Made by a program: the position numbers and the translations under genes. Positions 35,604 to 44,000 of a DNA stretch of 64,000 nucleotides are shown piece after piece. Each line of letters opens with the position of its first letter. The first letter of the stretch is position 1. The notes beneath the pieces were generated by a model. That model had not been told where the DNA came from. It did not search any database and worked only from the letters and a program-made list of their open reading frames with translations. The DNA is from Sphaerosporella brunnea (lineage: Eukaryota > Ascomycota > Pezizomycetes > Pezizales > Pyronemataceae). The stretch is from positions 85,152-149,151 of the forward strand of contig VXIS01000084.1 of NCBI GenBank assembly GCA_008704415.1, written 5' to 3'.

Positions 35604-36640
35604 AGACATTGCCGTGTTGAGTGCGCGTTGAATGGGGTCAAGCGGTGCACCTGGCTGTGACTTGTAGGCGCTAAGAAAACCGTAGCTAAGGCCGTATGCA
35701 GGATCACCATAGATATACAGACATTCTTCAGGCGGACAATCCATACCGTTTTGCAATGTGTTGACCAACCGCAACCGTGCTTGGAGATTGGACCCTCTAA
35801 ACATTTGATAATCTTCAACTCGTCCTTCACCAGGCCCCGCAAGATGACTCAACAACTCATCAGGAGTGTTAACTGCCTGATACTTGATTGCGTGGGTTTT
35901 TTTATATCCGGAGTAGTATAGCGGCTGATTTTCTGTTGGCCGACAAATTGCACGCATAGTTCCGTCAATAAAACCCCATATATTCGGTACTCTACCAGCC
36001 TCATGTGTTGCCTCGGCGTACCGCATCAAGGTGTCTCGTGTGAGGCATCTTTCATCCCATTCCAACTTTGTGCGGTAGCGGAATACCAAATGCACAACTA
36101 GCTCGTTGAATACAACCGACAGCCATCCTCGAGAGCGTTGAAATAAACACATCAACTGCTTGTAGCGGCACGGTACAGCCAGACGATATAGCACCAGGCA
36201 TAAAGCCTTCTCCGGGGGCAACTGCATTGATAGCGGTAGCGAATATTGTCTCAATCAAAATATTACAGCATTTTTTTGGGATTTCAACACGTGTAAAGCT
36301 GCTCCGTCAGTATGGATCCAGCGCTCCATGCACCAGTCGTGTAACCTACCGAAAAAACTCGACACACCACTCATCATTCAACGCATCCAGGTCAAACTAC
36401 GGTCCAATCAGTACATGCAACGGCAGTCCTCAGCGGCGCTGGTATTGTTGCTCTCTCTCATGTTCAGTTAGAATAACATGCTGAAAGTGATGCACTGCAA
36501 CTACGCAGGCAACCACGCTGGATGTGACACCAGTAAGAGCAACGACAGCCTGAGCCTTGCTTTTACTGAGGCCGGGAATTTTTACTTGCAAGGGGATGGG
36601 GATGAAGTTCTCAGTGCGCACGCAATGGAGTTAACGCACG
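35496..36640 (-). pseudogene. PIF/Harbinger-like transposase relic
   Basis: The last 252 codons (36254-35496) are open and read as a DDE nuclease of the PIF/Harbinger type: RYKQLMCLFQRSRGWLSVVF, then VPNIWGFIDGTMRAICRP (first Asp), YYSGYKKTHAIKYQAVNTPD, and YIYGDPAYGLSYGFLSAYKS (second Asp). The third acidic residue, expected in a VEW-x-FG-type motif after ALNTAMSAL, is missing. The reading passes into PITRRIHKYPDTMG within an inverted repeat. Upstream (36640-36255) the N-terminal part is recognisable only in pieces (FDLDALNDEWCVEFFR, VVALTGVTSSVVAC) with stops and frame changes. Non-functional. It faces the plus-strand Myb-like relic, a two-gene arrangement known in this superfamily. Confidence 0.8.
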
Positions 36641-37371
36641 CGCAATGGGTTTTTTTTTTCTGGACAGGGTCCCACCGTCACTTTCTGCGCAGGATCCCCC
36701 GTCAGATATGTTCGCCTAACGGCAAATTCTTTGCACCTCGCTGAACCTCTTTTTTCCACCTTTCCGCAACAGCGCCTGGAGCGCGCTATTTTGGATTTGC
36801 AGCACGCTATTGTTCCCCCAACTGAAAAACAGCTGAATCCCTGTGTGGTATTTTTTTTTTTTTTCGTTCAAGGGGCACGCGGTGTGCGGTCAGGATGTTG
36901 TTCTGTTCGGTATAAGAACCTGGCCCTCCTGTTAGCTTGGGCAGCGGAGATGGAATGACTGGTGCTCTTTGGGTGGAATGATCACGGCTTCTGGAAAACC
37001 CAGTTTTATGTTCTATTGTTGTTAAACATTGGTAGATATTTCGGGTGCCTGGCGGGCCCGGTGGGCGCCTACATGTCACGTTCTATTCGGCGCCGGCGGG
37101 CACTTGGATGGCGGTCCGAAATGCGTGGTCCAAACGGGTTTCAATTTTCAAAGCCCGTTTAATTCAAACGGGCTCAGGCCTCACTGAAAGCCGGACTGGC
37201 CGGTCTATGGGCACCCCTGGTCCCCAGGATCTCTGGAAATGTAACCCCAACCCTAACCCCAGGCTGTGTTGCGTATTTCTCGATAGATCCACCGTCGATT
37301 GCTAGCTAACGCCCAGCGAATCTGAGCAACTATGACAGGGAGTCGGCTGGTGGGTGATATGGTGCAGCCAG
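36641..37371. other. non-coding, with long T runs
   Basis: No gene. It contains two long T runs (around 36650 and 36852), a GC-rich patch with GGCGGGCCCGGTGGGCGCC near 37050, and one short (CCCCAACCCTAACCCC) stretch near 37241 that is too short to be telomeric. It is probably the end of the Harbinger relic and the start of the next element. Confidence 0.4.
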
Positions 37372-38030
37372 CTATAGACCCAGGTGTCGCTCGGATATTT
37401 CGTCAGAAAGTAAGTAGCGGACACGGTGTAGATTGTGTTCAAAAGGTAGGAAGTGTTGGGGACCAAAGTTCGGAGCAAACGATGCGGCCAGGTGGACCGT
37501 GACCCCAAAAATCAATTTATTGCCCACTTGCGCCTGGCTCTCGCTGTGAGACTCGCCGGTGGTATAGACCCGCGATCTGGACTCCTTGTCTCCAAAGGTG
37601 GCGCCTTCCCTATATGCCTGGATAGTACGCTGAGTTCGTTGCCAGTACTTGAAAATAAGCGATGGCTCCACAGATTCCGGAGCGTCTGGGACTGTTTCTT
37701 AAGATCTGATGGTTCCAGTCGTTTGCATTGCCGTCCCGTGCCTGCCTGAGATAAGGGTTGAATACCAGCGAGAATGTAGTTGCAGTGCTTTCGAGCATAG
37801 CGCTTGCACGCGCACCAGTAATATTCAATCCATTTAAGTTCACAGTGTAACTTAGGATAGAACATTGAACGATGCCTCGCATCCTCAACAATCTCCGCAA
37901 TGCGACGGCGCTGACCTTTAAAGCCAAGCATCTCCGAGATATTCATCGCCGCTGAGAGATTCACGGCCGAGAGGTTCACTGCAGCCGAGAGACTCAGCAT
38001 CGCCGTTGAGAGGCTCGGCACTGCCAAAAC
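37372..38030 (-). pseudogene. Tc1/mariner-like DDE transposase C-terminal relic
   Basis: The minus-strand reading contains AEIVEDARHRSMFYPKLHCE followed by LKWIEYYWCACKRYARKHCN. This is the characteristic end of a fungal DDE-superfamily endonuclease (FYPKFHCELN-x-IE-x-YW-x-AxKRYTRENC), including its third acidic residue. In another frame IQAYREGATFGDKESRS continues the usual C-terminus. Three frames are needed to follow it, so it is frameshifted at least twice. The N-terminal region and the first two catalytic Asp are absent. Just upstream a GAGAG(A/G)(T/C)TC-rich stretch (37945-38010) shows imperfect short repeats. No element ends were found. Confidence 0.7.
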
Positions 38031-38178
38031 GACTGCGTTTGCGAGTCCGAGATGCGCTGATGGCGCCCGCTTGTTGTGATTGGGTGCATTCCCGTAAGCC
38101 TAAAACGAACAACCGAAATATTTTACATGATGTTGGTTCAACTAGTCAACCGCAAATGCTTCTTGAGGGAAATAAAAG

Positions 38179-38605
38179 ATGTCAATCTCGTCGCTCATGA
38201 CGTACCCCGTGATAGCACGAACCCGTCACCACCACGCGTTACCTCAACAGAATATCAACAACGGCGCAAATCCAACCTCACAAGCGGGTAGGAGAATAAC
38301 AATCAAAGAGGCGTTGAGGGATTGCTGTTCTCCATCATTTACAATACCGCTCTATCATATGATACTTTATTCAAACCATCTACCGCCGCCATCGAAGCTT
38401 CAGAATGCCGTCTCCGAGCTCTCCCAAGCCCTCGCCGACTCCAACCAGAGAGGAACGGTTGCTGGCTCTCAAAACTACACAGAAGAGGATATACGCACGC
38501 TTTTGGAAACCACCAGAGCCTATTGTCCCATCGGGGCCGTAGCAGAAGAGGTTGTTAACAAAGTGTCAGCAAGTCCAAGCTTGAATAGTAAGCATTAGTG
38601 ACTCG
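38179..38605 (+). pseudogene. DUF6818-like / Myb-like protein fragment, cut by a hAT-like element
   Basis: The frame 38179-38598 contains NAVSELSQALADSNQRG and QNYTEEDIRTLLETTRAYCP followed by IGAVAEEVV. The YTxxDIxxLL...PIG...W-V pattern matches proteins I associate with the fungal/oomycete DUF6818 group, itself often transposon-linked (family name from memory, moderate certainty). The reading ends next to the inverted repeat at 38606. A plausible continuation (YRERSVEN, LRVKLQPPQGDVE) lies right of the other end at 47540-47610. No reliable start is visible. Confidence 0.4.
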
Positions 38606-38623
38606 TAGTGTTGCACACGAGCC
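38606..38623 (+). repeat. hAT-like terminal inverted repeat, left
   Basis: TAGTGTTGCACACGAGCC, the exact reverse complement of 47498-47515. It is followed to about 38740 by clustered GGCTCGAGCC and GAGCTCGAGC palindromes. Confidence 0.85.
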
Positions 38624-38740
38624 GAGCCGGCTCGAGCCAAAAGCTCGAGCCTCGAGCCCGAGCCGGCTCGAAATATAATTGTTCAAGCTTGAGCTGGCTC
38701 GAACAAAAGTAGTTCAGGCTCGAGCTGAGCTCGAGCTTTG

Positions 38741-39333
38741 TGATAGAATTTTGATACTCCGCTTCCGGGTGCAGCGACGAACCCCACCTCAAGTCAACCC
38801 AACCACCCTCCGACACCCGTCACTCGTACCTATGTACATCCCTACAGTGCGATGAGTGCGGCTGGGTAGATAAACGTCGGGTCCTCGACCCTTCCTTCCA
38901 ATCAACTTACCTTCCCCTATCCTACCCGAACGCCCCTCCACACGCACCCCTCCCTCTCCCTCAACACCCTCAAAACCTACAACAAGCGCATCCGTCGAGT
39001 GACTCATGGCCGCACTTTCCAATGCCTTGGGTGCTGAGACACCATCGCAGCCGTGCGCAGGATGAGGACCAAGCCATGCGCGCTTTTTACAAGATGCTAG
39101 CTGGGGATTGGGGTGCGGATGTGCCCCGCTAAAAGTCAAGTCAATACTAACAGCGGAGTTGCAGATACTCCCCATATTGCTGCCGGAGCGCGCACACTCG
39201 GCGGAGAGAAGACATCACCTTACACGGCGCTCTTATACAAGCGAAAGATTATAATTCGTGAGCCAGAGCATCCAAAAGAAGGAGGAGCAACTAGTCCGCT
39301 GCTGCCACTGCAACAAGCGTTGGGGTCCGTACG
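38741..39333. other. interior of the hAT-like element, left of the nested insertion
   Basis: Pyrimidine-rich unique sequence (38760-39000), then a short open stretch whose last part encodes EEQLVRCCHCNKRW up to the insertion point. There is no complete gene. Confidence 0.4.
39329..39333. repeat. target site duplication of LTR retrotransposon 1, left
   Basis: GTACG, identical to 47170-47174. Five-base duplications are typical for Ty3/gypsy integrases. Confidence 0.9.
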
Positions 39334-39845
39334 TGTAAGATTATTACACTTACTATGGTTTCTTTCTTACGTATTTCCTTACTAAGATATAAAACTATAA
39401 GGCAGTAACGATGGTATGATAACAGCATTCTACGAGTTTCCATTACTTTCTTTACTATGTTTTATCACCATGTTTCTAGCACTTTCTAGCCCCTTCGATG
39501 CTACGTCACTTTGGAATCTTCTAGTTTCCACAAGGCAGACTTGCAGGTCTTCTAGACCATTCTTTCCTTAGTTTCGAATTTGCCACCAGATTGTTATCAC
39601 ATGATGTACTCAGCATCGTTGGCTATAAAAGCTACGAGCTTTTCCTACATTCATTCTTTTCTCTTCTTTCGATACGGCCTTTCGAGCAGCCCAGATTGTA
39701 TCGACTATCATCAATAAATACTGAGTTGATCAGTGACCTGAGTGCGAGTATTCTCTTGGTATTTATCAAGTCAGATACACAAACGGTTCTGAGTTTATTT
39801 GCATCTGTGAAATAGCGGATCTTATAAGCTCACGAAAAGGTTACA
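39334..39845 (+). repeat. 5' LTR of retrotransposon 1 (512 bp)
   Basis: Runs from TGTAAGATTA to AAGGTTACA (TG...CA ends). It looks identical to the 3' LTR at 46658-47169 over all 512 bases. It contains a TATA box and AATAAA. Confidence 0.95.
39624..39630 (+). promoter_or_regulatory. LTR TATA box
   Basis: TATAAAA within GGCTATAAAAGC. The same site is at 46948-46954 in the 3' LTR. The related LTR at 61882 has GGCTAGAAATGC at this place, so its TATA box is lost. AATAAA follows at 39713-39718. Confidence 0.6.
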
Positions 39846-41059
39846 TTTTTTTCACTCCGACCAGTATCTTTTCTCTCTACCCAACCTACAATCTTTGATC
39901 CTCAGACCAGACTGATCACCTGGTTCTCCCCTACTCGAAGCCGCCCTGCTGGCCAGGAAATTTCCGAATTTACGACATATCGATATCACGAACCAAGACA
40001 CAACCACAAGTACGACTCACTTTAAGCACGACAAGCACAACAATACATTTTCGAGTCTTTAAGACAATCCTAGGAACGACAAGCGTCAACAAGGCCTTAG
40101 TTAACCGGCAGAGGTATCAGCAGTCCCGGGTTAAGCTTTAAGACGAATAGTTAGATCGATCAGGAGACAGCCCTGCACGATTCTATTCAAGAGCTCTCGA
40201 CGCGAGCTATACAGACAACAATTCCTCGACAGCATTCCCGAGTGCATAGGCCTCAGGGAAGTGCACAACACCCATCACCACGGAGCAACCAACAGCAACA
40301 AGAAGGAGCCAACGCCTTAATCCAGAAATACCCACAGAAGAGGTCATTCAAGCGCTCCACGACGAAGCAGAGGAACAGAGACAACAACCAAAGAAGAGAG
40401 GCAGACCACGAAAGAAGCAACCAGAGGAAACCGAAGCCTCTCAATCAGCCCACTCAGAATCAGAAGCCGAATCAGAAGTCTCCGAGACCAGTACCAATCG
40501 ACCACCAATTACACAGATTTTTAAATCGGAACACGAAGCACGCAAGCGTCTACAGGACCTTCAGGACCACATAAAAGTTGTCCTTGATTGGATTCCCAAA
40601 AGTACTGGATCAGACCAGCTCTATAACTACGAACTCCTCATTGAGAGCAACACCGAATTTAACCAACTTGAGAAGGAGCTTCACAATTTTCGATTGGAAC
40701 AATTCACTCCACGATTCGAAAAGCTTGAGCAAGAGATACAGCAAGCTACGACCGAAGAAACCAAAGAACGAGCCAAAGGTTTACTTCAGACTTGGCAACG
40801 CCTATACGAAGAAGGAAGATTCAAATCAGACTCGGCTCTAACAGCATCAACAAACAAAGCCATCCAAGACTACCTGGACTTAACAAGGCAAACAACTCCT
40901 CCACCACACGAGGTCAGAGACACTAGCCACGAAGAAACTCCAAGACCACCAGGAGGATTTGAAGAAGACGAATCCAGCTCAGAAGAAGAAAATCCAAAAC
41001 CACAGTCTCCAAGGAAACAACTTTTCAGGCCCAGAATCGAAGTCCAAGCAACCACCGCC
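39846..41059 (+). other. 5' leader of retrotransposon 1 with a conserved open frame lacking ATG
   Basis: From 40250, just after a TAG, to 41059 the Gag-Pol frame stays open without any ATG. It encodes TEEVIQALHDEAEEQRQQPK, later ETEASQSAHSESEAESEVS and TGSDQLYNYELLIES. The related copy at 62830-63567 encodes a clearly similar protein, with an ATG where this copy has ATA, so this stretch looks selected as protein. It may be an N-terminal Gag extension whose start was lost, a non-AUG-initiated segment or a spliced product. A competing frame with ATG at 40242 ends at 40574. Confidence 0.55.
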
Positions 41060-44000
41060 ATGGCAGAAAAGTTTAAAGTCCCAAAGCCACGAACCTATTC
41101 AGGAGACAACCAGGATAGAGATGCAGCCACCATCGACGCATGGCTACAGGAAGTCAAGGACTACCTGACGCTTTCAGGGCTTCAAGACAACGACAAGAAA
41201 CTCCTAGTGCTTCAGTACTTCCTCAGCGGAACAGCAAAGGAGTTCTACCATACCAAACGCATGGAAGGCACCATGAACTTTGATGAGTTTCTCACTCAGC
41301 TCAAGAACCATATCATTCCATCCACAGAAGTCAATCGATATTGGGATGATTGGTATAAGATCTCTCAGACTCGAAATGGCAGAGTGGACCGCATCAACGC
41401 CACTGCCATTCGACTTGAGAAAGTAGCAGCTCGAATTGGAAAAGCCATCAACACCCAGGTCAAAATCCAGCGATTCTTGGATGCTATGCACCCAGATCTT
41501 CGCTATGCAGTTGAGCCTGAGGTTGTGGATCGATCGACAGCGAAATGGGAAGACGTCAAGAAGCTAGCGGAACGAAAGGATGCCGCTCTTTTCCAAGCTG
41601 GAAAGTATGGACGACCGCAACAATTGAATCGAAATGGACAACACCATTCTAGCAATGCTATGAATCCTCAGTTCAGCAAGAACAACAACAACTCAGGACG
41701 AGGAAACCAAGGAAGGAACAACAAGCAATTCAAGAAGCTTTCAGACCAGGAGAAAGCGCAACTCAAACAGGAGAAGAAGTGCTTCTACTGCAAGAAGGCA
41801 GGACACTTCATCAACGAATGCAGAGCCAAGCAACGAAATCAGCAACAGGGCAAATGGATTCAATCAGCAAGAACCACTGTCAACATAATGGAAGACAACT
41901 TACCGCCAACTGTGGAAGAATTTATCGAGACTGCACGAGCAGAACATAGCAAGAAGGACAACATCAACAACATGGTCACCAACATAAACGTCAACGGAAA
42001 ACAGGCGAGAGTTCTTCTAGACACAGGGACAACAGGGACGAATCTTATGTCCAGCAGTTGGGCCCAGACACACAACATCTTTACCAGAGAACTACCGCAA
42101 CCTATCACCATTCACATGGCCGCAAAAGGATCCAAGACAAACGCCAATCGATTTGCTTACGCCAACGTCGAAATTAAACCAGGATTCACTGAGAAAACGA
42201 AGTTTCTCATAGTAGCAGTCAGCTCATACGACATCATCCTAGGAATGCCTTTCCTTCAGGATAACCATGTGAGCCTGAATACGGCAGATTCTACAGCACA
42301 TTTCCCAAAACATGACACCACCATCCAGTGTGCAACAAGACAGCCTAGAACATTCTCTCTCACATCATCAGCAACTACCGAAGACATCCCACCTTTCGAT
42401 AAGATGTTTCCAACAGTATTCCCAGAGAAGGAACCAGAAGGATTACCTCCACTACGTGATAGATGCAATCATGTGGTCAGACTTGATCCAGACAAACTAG
42501 AGCAATTTAAGTTCCATGCAAGGCGTATTCCTGACGCCTACCGGAAGGACCTCATTGCTCACCTGGACAATTGGAAACAACAGGGAATTGCAGTGCCTGG
42601 ACCCGGCAGATTCCCATGTTCAATTTTCGGAACACCAAAGATACCACCCTCCAAAGGATGGAGATGGGTGAATGACCTTCGAGATAGGAATAGCATCACA
42701 GAACGGGACTACACGCCACTACCTCATGCAGATAACATCCGAGAGGATGCTGCTAGAGCAAACTTCAAGTCAGTTCTAGACCTTTCCAACGCCTATCACC
42801 AGGTACGAGTGGAGCCATCATCGGAAGAATTAAATGTCATCAATGCAGATGACCTCGGCTCTTTTCAAGTTAAGGTCATGCTGCAGGGAGACTGCAATGC
42901 TCCTGCAACCATGATGCGCTGCATGAACACTATCTTAGGCGAATTCATCGGAAAATTTGTATGGGTGTACCTAGATGACATCCTTATCTTTTCCGAAACT
43001 CGAGAAGAACACATGCGACACCTTGAGCAAGTTTTTCGGCAGCTTGCAAAAGCGAAATTCTATCTCAGGATGGACAAATGTCAGTTCATGACATCCCAGC
43101 TACGCCTCCTAGGACACATTATCTCTGGTCATGAGATCCACCCACACCCAGAGAGAATTCGGAAAATACAGGATTGGCGCACACCCACAAACAAAAAGCA
43201 GCTACAAAGCTTTTTAGGTGTAATCAATTATGTGGCACCACACCTTTTTCACACCTCCACTATCCTAGCACCACTCACGGAATTAACCGGAAATGCTGAG
43301 TGGCGATGGGATGCCCTGCATGACCATGCATTTCGGCAGATCAAGGATCTATGCCGAAAACATGTACCCCTCACACCACTTCGATATGACAGAATCAAGT
43401 CAGGCGAAGATAAGGTGTATCTGGTGACAGATGCATCTCGGGTGGGGACGGGTGCATTCATTTGTCATGGCAAGAGTCTAGAAGATTCGAAGTCTAGAAT
43501 CGCAGCGATACACAGCAGACGCTTTACCGCCACCCAGGAAAATTACAACACCACCAACCAGGAGCTTCTAGCTATAGTTGATGCACTAGGTGCATTCGAA
43601 ACAAAGCTATTAGGAATACCATTTACGGTAATTACTGACCACAAGGCACTGGAGTACCTTGTGACGAAACCCATGACCACTGGCAGACTAGCCAGATGGT
43701 TGGAATACATCCAGATGTTCGATTTCCAAATCCAGCACACACCAGGAGAAAGCAATCAATTAGCAGACACCCTTTCACGTCTGTATGAGGATGAGGACAA
43801 GGAGATAACGCCGCCGGATGAGTTCCTCCATGAGAACTTAAAACCAGAGGATTTCAGCTCCATTGACAGTCTCCTCAACCCAACAACCTCCATTCCTCAA
43901 CAGACCGCTTCCACCGAAACAGACAAGCTTTCCTCACACTTTTCACACGCTCTTCAAGTCTCAAATGAGATGTCCACCTCAAACAACAAACCTTCCGCCA

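Noticed and set aside
37235..37265. CCCCAACCCTAACCCC as a telomeric repeat
   Set aside because: Only one to two units inside transposon-rich DNA; not an array.
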